Below, piece by piece: positions 8,853 through 18,716 of a stretch of 64,000 nucleotides of DNA. The stretch spans positions 930,001-994,000 of the forward strand of contig NZ_CP013940.1 in NCBI RefSeq assembly GCF_001277215.2. The letters run 5' to 3'. Numbering within the stretch: position 1 is the first letter of the stretch; the number at the start of each line of letters is the position of its first letter. Origin of the DNA: Cronobacter malonaticus LMG 23826. Lineage in GTDB: Bacteria; Pseudomonadota; Gammaproteobacteria; Enterobacterales; Enterobacteriaceae. Both the position numbers and the translations under genes were made by a program. The notes under the pieces are model-generated. The model was given only the letters and a program-made list of their open reading frames with translations. It made no database searches and had not been told where the DNA came from.

Positions 8853-9368
8853 ATGGATTACTTCACCCTCTTTGGGCTGCAGGCCCGTTATGCGCTGGAC
8901 AGTGCCCAACTGGCGGCTCGTTACCAGGATCTGCAACGTCAGTATCACCCCGATAAATACGCCAGCCGCTCCCAGGCCGAACAACTGGCGGCGCTCTCGC
9001 AATCCGCCACTATCAATCAGGCATGGCAAACGCTGCGCCATCCGCTGACGCGCGCGGAATATCTGCTCTCTCTGCACGGCTTTGATCTGGCGAATGAACA
9101 GCACACCGTGCGCGACACCGCGTTTCTGATGGAGCAACTGGAGCTTCGCGAAGCGCTGGATGAGATTGAGCAGGCCAAAGACGCCGACCGCCTCGAAGCC
9201 TTCGTCCGTAACGTCAAAGCAATGTATCAGGAACGCCATCAGCATATGGTCACGGAGCTGGATGACGGCGCGTGGGCGCAGGCGGCCGATACGGTACGCA
9301 AGCTGCGTTTTCTCGACAAGCTGTTAAGCCAGTCAGAACAACTCGAAGAAAAGTGGCTCGATTTTTAA
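8853..9368 (+). CDS. hscB: Co-chaperone HscB (J-domain protein)
   Basis: J-type co-chaperone (171 residues) that brings IscU to HscA and stimulates its ATPase. The J domain carries the HPD tripeptide in [12 protein letters not shown] (about 32-34), and the C-terminal three-helix IscU-binding domain follows. Start chosen at ATG 8853 (MDYFTLFG), which matches E. coli HscB exactly; a TTG at 8832 would add seven unsupported residues. Follows the iscA hairpin. Confidence 0.97.
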   Translation: MDYFTLFGLQARYALDSAQLAARYQDLQRQYHPDKYASRSQAEQLAALSQSATINQAWQTLRHPLTRAEYLLSLHGFDLANEQHTVRDTAFLMEQLELREALDEIEQAKDADRLEAFVRNVKAMYQERHQHMVTELDDGAWAQAADTVRKLRFLDKLLSQSEQLEEKWLDF

Positions 9369-9383
9369 TTCTGGAAGCTCAAC

Positions 9384-11234
9384 ATGGCCTTATTACAAAT
9401 CAGTGAGCCCGGCATGAGTAGCGCGCCGCACCAGCGCAGACTGGCGGCGGGCATCGATCTTGGCACCACGCATTCGCTGGTCGCAACGGTTCGCAGCGGC
9501 CAGCCGGAAACGCTGGCCGACCATCAGGGGCGTCACCTGCTGCCGTCCGTGGTGCACTACCAGGCACAGGGCTATAACGTAGGTTATGACGCCCGCGCCC
9601 AGGCGGCGGACGATCCGGTAAACACCATCAGCTCCGTGAAGCGTCTGATGGGCCGCTCCCTCGCCGACATTCAGGCGCGCTACCCGCATCTGCCGTATCA
9701 GCTGCGCGCGAGCGAAAACGGCCTGCCGATGATCGATACCCCGGCAGGGCTGTTGAACCCGGTACGCGTCTCCGCCGATATTCTCAAAGCCCTGGCCGAA
9801 CGCGCGCGTGAAGCGCTGGCGGGCGATCTCGACGGCGTAGTCATCACCGTTCCGGCCTACTTTGACGATGCGCAGCGCCAGGGCACCAAAGACGCCGCGC
9901 GTCTTGCCGGGCTGCATGTGCTGCGCCTGCTGAATGAACCGACCGCGGCGGCGATCGCCTACGGCCTCGATTCCGGTCAGGAAGGCGTTATCGCCGTCTA
10001 CGATTTAGGCGGCGGCACGTTTGATATCTCCGTGCTGCGCTTAAGCCGCGGCGTGTTTGAAGTGCTGGCGACGGGCGGCGATTCCGCGCTCGGCGGCGAC
10101 GATTTCGACCATCTGCTGGCGGATTATATTCGCGAGCAGGCGGGTATCACCGATCGCAGCGACAACCGCATTCAGCGCCAGCTGCTCGACGCCGCCACCC
10201 AGGCGAAAATCGAACTCAGCGACGCCGATGTCGCGCAGGTGAACGTGGCAGGCTGGCAGGGCAGTATTACCCGCGAGCAGTTCAATGAACTTATCGCGCC
10301 GCTGGTCAAGCGCACGCTGCTCTCATGCCGTCGCGCGCTGAAAGACGCGGGCGTGGAAGCAAGCGACGTGCTGGAAGTGGTCATGGTAGGCGGTTCAACC
10401 CGCGTGCCGCTGGTGCGCGAGCGCGTCGGCGAGTTTTTTGGCCGCACGCCGCTTACCTCCATAGACCCGGATCGTGTGGTCGCCATTGGCGCGGCTATCC
10501 AGGCCGATATTCTGGTGGGCAACAAGCCGGACAGCGAAATGCTGCTGCTGGACGTTATCCCGCTGTCGCTCGGTCTTGAAACCATGGGCGGCCTGGTGGA
10601 GAAAGTCATCCCGCGCAATACCACGATCCCGGTGGCGCGCGCGCAGGAGTTCACCACCTTTAAAGATGGCCAGACCGCGATGGCGATTCACGTCATGCAG
10701 GGCGAGCGTGAACTGGTGCAGGATTGCCGATCGCTTGCGCGCTTTACGCTGCGCGGCATCCCGGCGATGCCAGCAGGCGGCGCGCATATCCGCGTCACCT
10801 TCCAGGTAGATGCTGATGGCCTGCTGAGCGTGACGGCGATGGAGAAATCCACCGGTGTGGAAGCCTCCATTCAGGTGAAACCGTCCTACGGGCTGACCGA
10901 CGGCGAAATCGCCAGCATGATTCAGGACTCCATGAGCTTTGCCGAGCAGGACGTGCAGGCACGTATGCTCGCCGAGCAGAAAGTGGAAGCCGCACGAGTG
11001 CTGGAAAGTCTCGACGGCGCGCTGAAAAGCGACGGTGCGCTGCTTAGCGCGACCGAGCGCGCCGCCATTGATGACGCGATGGCGCAGTTGCGCGCCGCCG
11101 CGGAAGGCGACGACGCCAGCGCCATTGAAGACGCCATAAAAAATACAGATAAACAGACCCAGGAGTTTGCCGCTCGCCGCATGGATGAATCCATCCGTCA
11201 GGCGCTGAAAGGCCACTCCGTTGACGAGGTTTAA
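9384..11234 (+). CDS. hscA: Fe-S assembly chaperone HscA (Hsp70 family)
   Basis: Specialised Hsp70 of 616 residues acting on holo-IscU to drive cluster release. The N-terminal actin-like ATPase domain has [14 protein letters not shown] (phosphate 1), [13 protein letters not shown] and [12 protein letters not shown]; the substrate-binding domain follows from about residue 390 and ends in a helical lid ([20 protein letters not shown]). 15 bases after hscB and only two bases before fdx, so fdx is probably translationally coupled. Confidence 0.98.
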   Translation: MALLQISEPGMSSAPHQRRLAAGIDLGTTHSLVATVRSGQPETLADHQGRHLLPSVVHYQAQGYNVGYDARAQAADDPVNTISSVKRLMGRSLADIQARYPHLPYQLRASENGLPMIDTPAGLLNPVRVSADILKALAERAREALAGDLDGVVITVPAYFDDAQRQGTKDAARLAGLHVLRLLNEPTAAAIAYGLDSGQEGVIAVYDLGGGTFDISVLRLSRGVFEVLATGGDSALGGDDFDHLLADYIREQAGITDRSDNRIQRQLLDAATQAKIELSDADVAQVNVAGWQGSITREQFNELIAPLVKRTLLSCRRALKDAGVEASDVLEVVMVGGSTRVPLVRERVGEFFGRTPLTSIDPDRVVAIGAAIQADILVGNKPDSEMLLLDVIPLSLGLETMGGLVEKVIPRNTTIPVARAQEFTTFKDGQTAMAIHVMQGERELVQDCRSLARFTLRGIPAMPAGGAHIRVTFQVDADGLLSVTAMEKSTGVEASIQVKPSYGLTDGEIASMIQDSMSFAEQDVQARMLAEQKVEAARVLESLDGALKSDGALLSATERAAIDDAMAQLRAAAEGDDASAIEDAIKNTDKQTQEFAARRMDESIRQALKGHSVDEV

Positions 11235-11236
11235 TA

Positions 11237-11572
11237 ATGCCTAAGATTGTTTTTTTGCCTCATCAGGATCTTTGCCCTGATGGCGCAGTACTGGAAGCGC
11301 AAAGCGGTGAAACCATTCTTGACGTTGCGCTGCGCAACGGCATTGAAATTGAACACGCCTGTGAGAAATCGTGCGCCTGCACCACCTGCCACTGCATCGT
11401 GCGTGAAGGTTTCGATTCGCTGCCGGAAAGCACCGAAGATGAAGACGACATGCTGGATAAAGCGTGGGGTCTGGAGCCGGAAAGCCGTCTGAGCTGCCAG
11501 GCGCGCGTCACGGACGAAGATCTGGTGGTGGAGATGCCGCGTTACACCATCAACCACGCCAGGGAGCATTAA
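11237..11572 (+). CDS. fdx: [2Fe-2S] ferredoxin Fdx
   Basis: Adrenodoxin-type [2Fe-2S] ferredoxin (111 residues), electron donor in Fe-S assembly. Cluster cysteines in [12 protein letters not shown] (about 42, 48, 51) and SRLSCQARV (about 87). ATG starts two bases after the hscA stop; the next gene iscX begins one base after the fdx stop. Confidence 0.98.
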   Translation: MPKIVFLPHQDLCPDGAVLEAQSGETILDVALRNGIEIEHACEKSCACTTCHCIVREGFDSLPESTEDEDDMLDKAWGLEPESRLSCQARVTDEDLVVEMPRYTINHAREH

Positions 11573-11573
11573 T

Positions 11574-11774
11574 ATGGGACTGAAATGGACCGACAGCCGC
11601 GAAATCGGCGAGGCGCTGTATGACAGCCGCCCGGACGTGGATCCGAAAACCGTGCGTTTTACCGATATGCACCAGTGGATCTGCGACCTCGAAGATTTCG
11701 ATGACGATCCACAGGCCTCTAATGAAAAGATTTTAGAGGCTATACTGCTGGTCTGGTTAGACGAAGCAGAATAA
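11574..11774 (+). CDS. iscX: Fe-S assembly accessory protein IscX
   Basis: Small acidic protein (66 residues, formerly YfhJ) that binds IscS and iron and modulates the desulfurase. Full-length match, with the conserved [15 protein letters not shown] start and acidic stretch [14 protein letters not shown]. Last gene of the isc operon: a terminator follows directly. Confidence 0.97.
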   Translation: MGLKWTDSREIGEALYDSRPDVDPKTVRFTDMHQWICDLEDFDDDPQASNEKILEAILLVWLDEAE

Positions 11775-11778
11775 CGCA

Positions 11779-11809
11779 ACGGGCTGCCAGAAGGCGGCCC
11801 GTTTTCGTT
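11779..11809 (+). terminator. Terminator after iscX
   Basis: Stem ACGGGCTGCC / GGCGGCCCGT with an AGAA loop, then TTTCGTT. It starts four bases after the iscX stop and closes the isc operon before pepB. Confidence 0.75.
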
Positions 11810-11837
11810 GCGCATCAGGCAATATAAGGAAAATAAA

Positions 11838-13124
11838 ATGACCGAAGCCATGAAGATTACCCTTTCCCGTGAGCCTGCCGATGCTCGCTGGGGCGAAAAA
11901 GCACTGTACAGTTTTACGCAAGACGGTATCGCTCTGCACCTGACGGGCAAAGACGATCTCGGTTTGATTCAGCGCGCCGGGCGAAAAATCGACGGCCAGG
12001 GGCTCAAGCACGTTGAGCTTGCCGGCGATGGCTGGGATGTGGAGAAAAGCTGGGCGTTCTGGATGGGCTATCGCGGCCCGAAAGGCAAACGCACCGTCAC
12101 CTGGGCGCCGCTTGACGACGCGCAGCAGAAAGAGCTGAACAACCGCCTGAAAGTCATCGACTGGGTGCGCGATGTTATCAACGCCCCGGCGGAAGAGATG
12201 GGGCCAGAACACCTGGCGCAGCGCGCGGTTGATCTGCTGGCGGATGTCGGCGGCGAGCGCGTGAGCTACCGCATCACCAAAGGCGAGGATCTGCGCGAGC
12301 AGAACTACATGGGCCTGCACACCGTAGGCCGCGGCTCTGAACGCCCGCCGGTACTGCTGGCGCTCGATTTTAACCCGACGGGCGATGCGAACGCGCCGGT
12401 CTATGCCTGCCTCGTCGGCAAAGGCATTACGTTTGACTCCGGCGGTTACAGCATCAAGCAGACCGCGTTTATGGATTCGATGAAGTCCGATATGGGCGGC
12501 GCGGCGCTGGTGACCGGCTCGCTGGCGTTCGCCATTACGCGCGGCCTGAACAAGCGCGTGAAGCTTATCCTCTGCTGCGCGGATAACATGATTAGCGGCA
12601 ACGCCTTCCGTCTGGGCGATATCATTCGCTACCGCAACGGCAAAACCGTGGAAGTGATGAACACCGACGCGGAAGGGCGTCTGGTGCTGGCGGACGGGCT
12701 GATCGACGCCAGCGCTCAGAAGCCGGAGCTAATTATCGACGCCGCGACGCTGACCGGTGCTGCCAAAACGGCGCTCGGCAACGATTACCATGCGCTGTTT
12801 AGCTTTGACGACGCGCTGGCGAACCGTCTGCTGCAAAGCGCGCAGGCTGAAAACGAAGCCTTCTGGCGTCTGCCGCTGGCGGAGTTTCACCGCAACCAGT
12901 TGCCGTCGAACTTTGCCGAGCTCAACAACACGGCGGGCGGCGCGTATCCGGCGGGCGCCAGCACCGCGGCGGGTTTCCTGTCGCACTTTGTCGAAAACTA
13001 CCAGCAGGGCTGGCTGCATATCGACTGTTCCGCCACGTATCGTAAAGCGGCGGTGGAGCAGTGGGCGGCGGGCGCGACCGGCATCGGCGTGCGCACGCTG
13101 GCGAATCTGCTGACCGGCGAGTAA
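11838..13124 (+). CDS. pepB: Peptidase B (M17 leucyl aminopeptidase family)
   Basis: Broad-specificity, metal-dependent cytosolic aminopeptidase of 428 residues. The M17 signatures are clear: [16 protein letters not shown] (first metal-binding block), MKSDMGGAA, and the family signature [14 protein letters not shown] near residue 277. Start set at ATG 11838 ([17 protein letters not shown] upstream), matching E. coli; an ATG at 11808 would lie inside the iscX terminator. REP-like and other palindromes follow the gene. Confidence 0.97.
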   Translation: MTEAMKITLSREPADARWGEKALYSFTQDGIALHLTGKDDLGLIQRAGRKIDGQGLKHVELAGDGWDVEKSWAFWMGYRGPKGKRTVTWAPLDDAQQKELNNRLKVIDWVRDVINAPAEEMGPEHLAQRAVDLLADVGGERVSYRITKGEDLREQNYMGLHTVGRGSERPPVLLALDFNPTGDANAPVYACLVGKGITFDSGGYSIKQTAFMDSMKSDMGGAALVTGSLAFAITRGLNKRVKLILCCADNMISGNAFRLGDIIRYRNGKTVEVMNTDAEGRLVLADGLIDASAQKPELIIDAATLTGAAKTALGNDYHALFSFDDALANRLLQSAQAENEAFWRLPLAEFHRNQLPSNFAELNNTAGGAYPAGASTAAGFLSHFVENYQQGWLHIDCSATYRKAAVEQWAAGATGIGVRTLANLLTGE

Positions 13125-13134
13125 GGGCGGGCGT

Positions 13135-13148
13135 GGCGGGTACCCGCC
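13135..13148. repeat. Perfect 14-bp palindrome after pepB
   Basis: GGCGGGTACCCGCC lies ten bases after the pepB stop. It resembles the arms of the nearby REP-like elements without their loop, so it may be a collapsed REP relic. Confidence 0.5.
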
Positions 13149-13170
13149 CTGCAAACAACGTGTTATTCCT

Positions 13171-13200
13171 GTAGGGTGGGTAAGCGAAGCGCACCCACCA
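13171..13200 (+). repeat. REP-like palindrome, complete copy
   Basis: Begins GTAGGGTGGGTAAGCG and ends GCGCACCCACC; folds with GGTGGGT/ACCCACC arms, an AA bulge and inner GCG/CGC pairing. Same element as at 4279-4307. Confidence 0.7.
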
Positions 13201-13266
13201 ACGCGATAATAATGTGAAGCGATGATTGCGCTGCTTTATCCGCCTTACATCACCATTAACGCTTCC

Positions 13267-13313
13267 CCCTCTCCGGCAGGAGAGGGCCGGAGCGAGAGGC
13301 TTTCCTCTCGCTC
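13267..13313. repeat. Two adjacent perfect hairpins upstream of sseB
   Basis: First: CCCTCTCC-GGCA-GGAGAGGG (13267-13286). Second: GAGCGAGAGG-CTTT-CCTCTCGCTC (13290-13313). Three bases separate them. They resemble intergenic repeat elements found in enterobacteria; neither has a T-tract, so simple termination is unlikely. Confidence 0.6.
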
Positions 13314-13334
13314 ATCAATGACAAATTAAAAGCT

Positions 13335-14132
13335 ATGTCCGAAACGAAAAACGAAAACAACGCAGAAAAAAACGAACTCGAAATCCTGCTGGAAAAGGCC
13401 GCGGCGGAGCCTGCGTTCCGTCCGGCGTTTTTCCGCACGCTGCTGGAATCCACCGTCTGGGTGCCAGGCGAAGCGGCGGATGGCGAAGCGGTGGTCGCTG
13501 AAAGCGCGGTGGATCTTCAGCACTGGGAAAAAGACGACGGCACGTCGGTGATCCCTTTCTTTAGCTCTCCTGCTGCGCTGGAACAGGCGGTGGAAGGCGA
13601 GCAGGCTTTCGTGGCGATGCCGGTGCGCACGCTCTTTGAAATGACGCTTGGCGAAACGCTGTTCCTTAACGCCAAACTGCCAACCGGCAAAGAGTTTACG
13701 CCCAATGAGATTCGCCACCTGATAAGCCCGGAAGGTTCGGCGCTCAGCCAGCAGGAAGTGCTGGAAGGCGGCGCGTCGCTGCTGCTTTCCGAAGTGGCCG
13801 AACCGCCTGCGCAAATGATCGAATCATTGACCGTACTGTTCAAAGAGATGAAAACGGTAAAACGCGCGTATTTGTGCCTTTTAAAAGAGCACGCCGACGA
13901 GCCCGCGAACTATCTTATCGGCATTGAGGCGGACGGCGACATCGAGCCGGTGATTAACGCCGCTGGCAGCGTAGCGACCGACACCCTGCCCGGCGACGAG
14001 CCGGTGGATATCTGCCAGGTGGTGGAAGGTGAGAAGGGCATCAGCCACTTTATGATGGCGCACCTGACGCCGTTCTACGAACGCCGCTGGGGCAGCTTCC
14101 TGCGCGATTTCAAACAAAACCGCATTATCTGA
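13335..14132 (+). CDS. sseB: Enhanced serine sensitivity protein SseB
   Basis: Orthologue of E. coli SseB, whose overexpression increases serine sensitivity; the molecular role is not settled. 265 residues against about 258 in E. coli, the difference being a short charged N-terminal insertion (MSETKNENNAEKNELE) that repeats a KNE motif. The rest aligns along its length, including TRTLFEMTLGETLFLNAKLPTGKEF-like core and the C-terminal FYERRWGSFLRDFKQNRII. A terminator follows. In E. coli sseA lies next door; here two M48 genes and a regulator intervene. Confidence 0.95.
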   Translation: MSETKNENNAEKNELEILLEKAAAEPAFRPAFFRTLLESTVWVPGEAADGEAVVAESAVDLQHWEKDDGTSVIPFFSSPAALEQAVEGEQAFVAMPVRTLFEMTLGETLFLNAKLPTGKEFTPNEIRHLISPEGSALSQQEVLEGGASLLLSEVAEPPAQMIESLTVLFKEMKTVKRAYLCLLKEHADEPANYLIGIEADGDIEPVINAAGSVATDTLPGDEPVDICQVVEGEKGISHFMMAHLTPFYERRWGSFLRDFKQNRII

Positions 14133-14143
14133 CATACCCTTCA

Positions 14144-14171
14144 CGCGGCACTCAATGCCGCGTTTTTCTTT
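14144..14171 (+). terminator. Terminator after sseB
   Basis: CGCGGCA / TGCCGCG stem with a CTCAA loop followed by TTTTTCTTT, 12 bases after the sseB stop. Confidence 0.85.
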
Positions 14172-14346
14172 CCCGTTAACACATTGTTTTTAGTAGCAAG
14201 CCAAATTCTGGTAGGCCGCGCCTGCGGGCTCGCTTTGTTAAGCTTTCCCGTTCGTATCCTCCCTGCGAATGCAATCTCGTTAACTGTGTTAATCACAGGC
14301 AGGGAACTATTCTCTCAATTAATGGATTAATGCCGGGATCGCCATC

Positions 14347-16479
14347 ATGACCAAAAAGAGTTTCGCTTATCTCTTTTTATTGCCCCTCGCTATTTTACTG
14401 TTTGCCGTTTTGCAATATCACCGTGTCGCCACACTTCTGGACCGGGCAGAATATGAACAAGAGATTCTCGTTAAAGCAGAAAAGCTCGTAAACCATAACT
14501 TTACCGGGCCGACAGAAATAGAGTACCAACGCGAAGGCGCGGATAAAGCCGAACTGATAGATGCAGGCAATGCGCAGACAGATGCCTCGATTTTTCTGTC
14601 GCAAAACAAAAAAGCGCTCTCTGTTGCCAGACCGATGCTTTATCTGGCTTACGCGGGGCTCGGCCTATCCTTGCTTTATTTACTGATCAATAGCGCCCTG
14701 ATAGCGCTGGGCTATCTGGGAGCGAAAAAAGGAAGACGTTCCCAGCACGATCTTGTCCAGGCCTTTGATTTTTGCCGAACCTGGCTGCCATTTATGCTGG
14801 CGGCGCAGGTGCTTTTTCTTACGCTTTCAATAAGCTGTCTGATTTTTTATGAATTAACCGGCTTGATGAGCACCGCGAAGGATGGCGGCGATATTCTGGC
14901 GGGCGGTTACTTCTTCCTGCTGGGGATCGGATATATTATTTTTATTATCTGGCGGCTGGTGAAAATGCTGTCAAAAAGCTTCTCGCTTTTTCAGCCTGAA
15001 CCTAAGCCGGTGATGGGACGTAACCTCAGCCGCGACGATGCGCCAGCATTATGGGCCAGGGTGGAAAGGCTCGCTCTCAGGCTTGAAACCATTACGCCGG
15101 ATAATATCGTGGCAGGGTTAACAGAGAATTTTTATGTAACGGCCAACCCTGTCCGGCTGAATACAGGCGAAATACTGACGGGACAGACGCTTTATTTTTC
15201 ACTCCCGTGGGCATCGTTACTGAATGAAGCGGAAATTGACGCCGTGTTAGGGCATGAGCTTGGGCATTTTGCCGGGAAAGATACGGAATATAGCCTTCGC
15301 TTTGCGCCGCTTTACGCGCGATTTAGCAGCAGTATTGACGCTGTGTTCGGCTTAAGAAAAAACGCGCCCGGATATATGAATGTCGATTTTAATACGGCGA
15401 TGAGTAGTTGCTACTATGTGCTCGGACAGTTCCACGATACGGTCATGTACTGGCGCCAGCGCCGCGAGCATGGGGCCGATGAAATGGGCGCGAAGGCAAG
15501 CACGCCGCTGGCGCTCTCCTCATCGCTGCTGCGTATCGCTGCACTCAGCAATCCGGTAGATGAATATCTGAATGAGGTTTATCACGCGCGTGTTGCGCCT
15601 GATGACGTTGTCGCCGCTTTGCTCGCCCATCTTCAGACGTTGCCCTTGCCCGATCCGCGGGCATTTCTTGAGAACGAAACGGCGCATCCCTACGACACGC
15701 ACCCCAGCTGTCGGGCGCGTATTGAGGCGTTAGGCTGCACAACCGATGAGGCGGCCTTGATTGCCGCGCGTCCGGTGACAGGCGATTCCTTCGCGCATTT
15801 ATTTCTGCTGGTTAATGATTTTCAGGCGCTTTGCCGCACCCTTAGCGCTGAACTGACCGGCGAAATCACGCAATACCGCGATAACTATAAACAGTCTCTG
15901 GAAACCGTTTTAAACCGTGCCGCCAAAGAGACTGTCATCTACGCACGCCCTAAAATTGCTATCGGGGGAGTGCTGGTCTTTTTGTACTTCCTGTACGCCA
16001 CGCTGAGCGGACTGTTTAATCCCGACCTGACATTCCCCCCCAATGACAAGAGTTATACCCTGATGGGACTGTTGCTGGCGTGTGCTGTCATCGCCGGGCT
16101 TGGCCTGCGTCGCGTCATAAAGGTCTGGAAGCGAGGCAAGCAGCCCGTCATGGTTCTGCGCCACGGTAGTGTCAGCTTTCATATGCTGGGCGCTCCGGTG
16201 CCGTTGGCAGCGCTCACGGGCTATGCGTTTTTTAAAACCCGCCGCGGCTTGCGGATTGGTTTTACCTATAAGGAAGGCTATGAGCCGCCGAAGCGTACTG
16301 ATAATCGCTGGCTTACCTATACGCACTGCTCCTCGACCGAACCTTTCTTTTACGTGACGGCTTACGGCAAGCTCAGAGACGCCAGCGGCGCGCCTGTTTC
16401 GCAAGAACAACTCGCTGAACTGCTGGATACTTATCTCAGCGCTTCTGTCGCCGAGCATGAAATCAAAGACTTTCAATAA
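14347..16479 (+). CDS. Membrane M48-family metallopeptidase, paralogue 1
   Basis: An integral-membrane protein of 710 residues with an M48 (Ste24/HtpX-like) zinc peptidase core. The zinc motif is HELGH at 303-307 and the third ligand is Glu374 in RREHGADEMGAKAS; HPYDTHPSCRARIEAL near 450 is the usual M48 C-terminal motif. Hydrophobic segments lie at the N-terminus (about 8-25), 95-120, 145-170 and 185-205, then two more around 540-560 and 580-595, followed by a C-terminal soluble domain of about 110 residues. Function unknown. Its neighbour at 16560 is a full-length paralogue. By eye it is AT-richer than that neighbour (more TTA, TTT and ATA codons). No strong ribosome-binding site is seen before ATG 14347. 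Confidence 0.75.
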   Translation: MTKKSFAYLFLLPLAILLFAVLQYHRVATLLDRAEYEQEILVKAEKLVNHNFTGPTEIEYQREGADKAELIDAGNAQTDASIFLSQNKKALSVARPMLYLAYAGLGLSLLYLLINSALIALGYLGAKKGRRSQHDLVQAFDFCRTWLPFMLAAQVLFLTLSISCLIFYELTGLMSTAKDGGDILAGGYFFLLGIGYIIFIIWRLVKMLSKSFSLFQPEPKPVMGRNLSRDDAPALWARVERLALRLETITPDNIVAGLTENFYVTANPVRLNTGEILTGQTLYFSLPWASLLNEAEIDAVLGHELGHFAGKDTEYSLRFAPLYARFSSSIDAVFGLRKNAPGYMNVDFNTAMSSCYYVLGQFHDTVMYWRQRREHGADEMGAKASTPLALSSSLLRIAALSNPVDEYLNEVYHARVAPDDVVAALLAHLQTLPLPDPRAFLENETAHPYDTHPSCRARIEALGCTTDEAALIAARPVTGDSFAHLFLLVNDFQALCRTLSAELTGEITQYRDNYKQSLETVLNRAAKETVIYARPKIAIGGVLVFLYFLYATLSGLFNPDLTFPPNDKSYTLMGLLLACAVIAGLGLRRVIKVWKRGKQPVMVLRHGSVSFHMLGAPVPLAALTGYAFFKTRRGLRIGFTYKEGYEPPKRTDNRWLTYTHCSSTEPFFYVTAYGKLRDASGAPVSQEQLAELLDTYLSASVAEHEIKDFQ

Positions 16480-16486
16480 AAATCAG

Positions 16487-16503
16487 GGGGCCACAAAGGC
16501 CCC
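16487..16503 (+). terminator. Weak hairpin between the M48 paralogues
   Basis: GGGGCC / GGCCCC stem with an ACAAA loop, seven bases after the first M48 stop and followed by GTTCACC rather than a clean T-run. May only partly terminate. Confidence 0.4.
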
Positions 16504-16559
16504 GTTCACCTGAGGCCATACCTCAATTCTGGATGGATTAACAAGGAAACGACGTAACA

Positions 16560-18686
16560 ATGAACAGGAAGCATCTCGCTTATCTTTTTCTGGTGCCGCT
16601 GCTGGTGGCCTGCTATGCGGTCTGGCAGCACTGGCGCGTCAGCGACATTCTGGAGAGCGTCGACAGCTCCAACAGCCTGATCCAGACGGCGAGCGACGCG
16701 CTGAAGCAGGACCCGAAAGCGATCATTGAATTCACCAGCGACGGGAAAAACTACCGCGTTCCCGCGACAGAAGTCATTGAGAGCGAACGGAGCGTTCAGA
16801 ACGAATACGCGGGCCAGATCATGCTGGCGCGCACCCAGAGCGGGCTGGCGTCTTTCGCCGTCGGGCTGGCGCTGCTGTGCATGGTGCTGAACGCCGGAGC
16901 GATCGCGCTGTGTCGGCGCAGCGTGACCATCGCGAAGCAGTCGCAGGATGCGCTGGTACAGGCATTTGATAAGTGCCGCAAACTGCTGCCGTGGCTGATG
17001 GTGTCGCAGATTGTCTGCTGCGGCCTGGCGCTGTTCGCGGTCGTCGGGTATGAGACGCTCTGGTTCGCCACGCATTACAAAATGAACGCCGGCGGCATCA
17101 AAGTGATGCTGTTCGCGCTGGTGATCCTGTTCGGTATTCTCTGGGTGCTTTATAAAAGCCTCGGCAGCATTCGCCGCTGCTTCGCGCTATTCCAGCCGGA
17201 GCCGAATCACGTGGTGGGCTATAACCTGACCCGCGAGCAGGCACCCGCCCTCTGGAGCATGGTGGAAGCGCTGTCGCAGAAAACCGGGGCGATGATGCCG
17301 GATAACATCGTGGTCGGGATGCTGGAAGGCTTTTATGTCACCGCCAACAGCGTGCAGCTGGAAGACGGCCCGCTGCTGACCGGCCAGACGCTCTATTTTC
17401 CGCTCACCTGGGCGGCGCTGCTCGATAAAGACGAAACCTGCGCGGTCATCGGCCACGAACTGGGCCACTTCGCAGGCCAGGATACGCAATACAGCCTGCG
17501 CTTCGCGCCGCTGTACGCGGGGATTACCAACAGCATCAATACCATGGCGCAAAACCAGCAGAGCGCGCCGTTTATCGATCACGTGGTGCTTTACCCGTCG
17601 CTCTATATGGGCGTCTATTTTATCGAGCAACTGCATGAAACGGTGAGCCACTGGAGCCGCATCCGCGAACACGCCGCCGATGAGATGGGCGCGCGCGCCA
17701 GCTCCCCGCAGGCGCTGGCGTCATCGCTGCTGCGTATTTCCGCCGTCAGTGAGCCGCTGAACAATACGCTTGAGGATTTCTTTAACGGCAAACCGGGCTT
17801 TGAGGATCTGGTGGCCGCGCTGGTGACCCGCCTGCGCGAAGAGGGCTTTGGCGATATCCAGGCTTATCTGGAGCACAAAGCCGCGCACCCGACCGACAGC
17901 CATCCGCCGTCACGCGCGCGTATCGAAGCGCTTGGCTGCGCCATCGACGACACGCTGATTCAGCACGCGACCCGCGCGGTGCCGCAGGACCCGTGGGAAA
18001 ATCTGCGCCTGTGGTTCGCGCAGCCTGAGGCGCTTTCCGGCAAAATGACTGGCGAGCTGGCCGGGAAAGCCGCCGAGCATCGCGAAGAGTTCCGCCGCGA
18101 GCTGGAAGAGGTGGTGCAGCAGTCTGGCGAGACCGTCACGCTCTACTCCGGCAAAAAAGTCTTTTTCGTCGGCGGGATTCTGGCGGTGGTGCTGTTTATC
18201 GCCACGGTCGCCATGCTGAAAATCGTGGATCCGTTTAATATTCAGGGCATTGCCGACGGTAAAATCGTCGCCATCGCGATTGGCACAGGCTTGCTGGGCT
18301 TACTGACCTGTTACGTGCTCTGGCAGCAGTGGCAGAAGCGTGAGATCCCGTTCCTGACGATGACGCCCGATTCGCTGCACTGCCGTCAGTTCACCGCGGG
18401 TATTCCGCTGAGCGCCATTGAAGATTTCTCGGTGCAGACCGCCAACGACACCACCACCGTGACGCTGATTTATCGCGAAGGGTTTGAGCCGCCTCGCGCC
18501 GTCGGCGGCCGCTGGAAAAACTACACCCGCGTGAAACGCGGCAAGCGTAAGCTGGCGTTTGTGTTTATCGGCGGGCTTCGCGAAGGGGAGAGCCGTAAGG
18601 CGTACTCCGCCGATATGCTGGTGGAGCTGCTGGTGCGTAACCTTAACGCTATCCACGCGCGCGACGCGCTGTCGCGTTTCTCCTAA
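16560..18686 (+). CDS. Membrane M48-family metallopeptidase, paralogue 2
   Basis: 708-residue paralogue of the preceding gene, sharing the same arrangement: N-terminal membrane segment, a large extracytoplasmic or loop section, several membrane helices, M48 core and a C-terminal membrane hairpin plus soluble domain. HELGH lies at 299-303, Glu370 is in REHAADEMGARAS, and HPTDSHPPSRARIEALG near 445 is conserved. Shared blocks include FALFQPEP, LTGQTLYF, HFAGQDTQYSLRFAPLYA and YREGFEPPR. Preceded by AAGGAAA. Codon use is GC-rich like the surrounding genome. All catalytic residues are kept in both copies, so both may be active. Substrate and role are unknown. Confidence 0.75.
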   Translation: MNRKHLAYLFLVPLLVACYAVWQHWRVSDILESVDSSNSLIQTASDALKQDPKAIIEFTSDGKNYRVPATEVIESERSVQNEYAGQIMLARTQSGLASFAVGLALLCMVLNAGAIALCRRSVTIAKQSQDALVQAFDKCRKLLPWLMVSQIVCCGLALFAVVGYETLWFATHYKMNAGGIKVMLFALVILFGILWVLYKSLGSIRRCFALFQPEPNHVVGYNLTREQAPALWSMVEALSQKTGAMMPDNIVVGMLEGFYVTANSVQLEDGPLLTGQTLYFPLTWAALLDKDETCAVIGHELGHFAGQDTQYSLRFAPLYAGITNSINTMAQNQQSAPFIDHVVLYPSLYMGVYFIEQLHETVSHWSRIREHAADEMGARASSPQALASSLLRISAVSEPLNNTLEDFFNGKPGFEDLVAALVTRLREEGFGDIQAYLEHKAAHPTDSHPPSRARIEALGCAIDDTLIQHATRAVPQDPWENLRLWFAQPEALSGKMTGELAGKAAEHREEFRRELEEVVQQSGETVTLYSGKKVFFVGGILAVVLFIATVAMLKIVDPFNIQGIADGKIVAIAIGTGLLGLLTCYVLWQQWQKREIPFLTMTPDSLHCRQFTAGIPLSAIEDFSVQTANDTTTVTLIYREGFEPPRAVGGRWKNYTRVKRGKRKLAFVFIGGLREGESRKAYSADMLVELLVRNLNAIHARDALSRFS

Positions 18687-18693
18687 GAGAGGC

Positions 18694-18715
18694 GGCGCGG
18701 CCTGCGGGCCGCGCC
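18694..18715. terminator. Convergent hairpin between M48 paralogue 2 and the RpiR gene
   Basis: Nine-base-pair perfect GC stem GGCGCGGCC / GGCCGCGCC with a TGCG loop in the 30-base gap between convergent genes. No T-tract, so it may act as a transcription block or RNA end-protector. Confidence 0.5.
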
Positions 18716-18716
18716 G

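Noticed and set aside
14172..14346. RyfA-like small RNA in the sseB-M48 gap
   Set aside because: RyfA is known near sseB in E. coli, but I cannot recognise its sequence or structure here.
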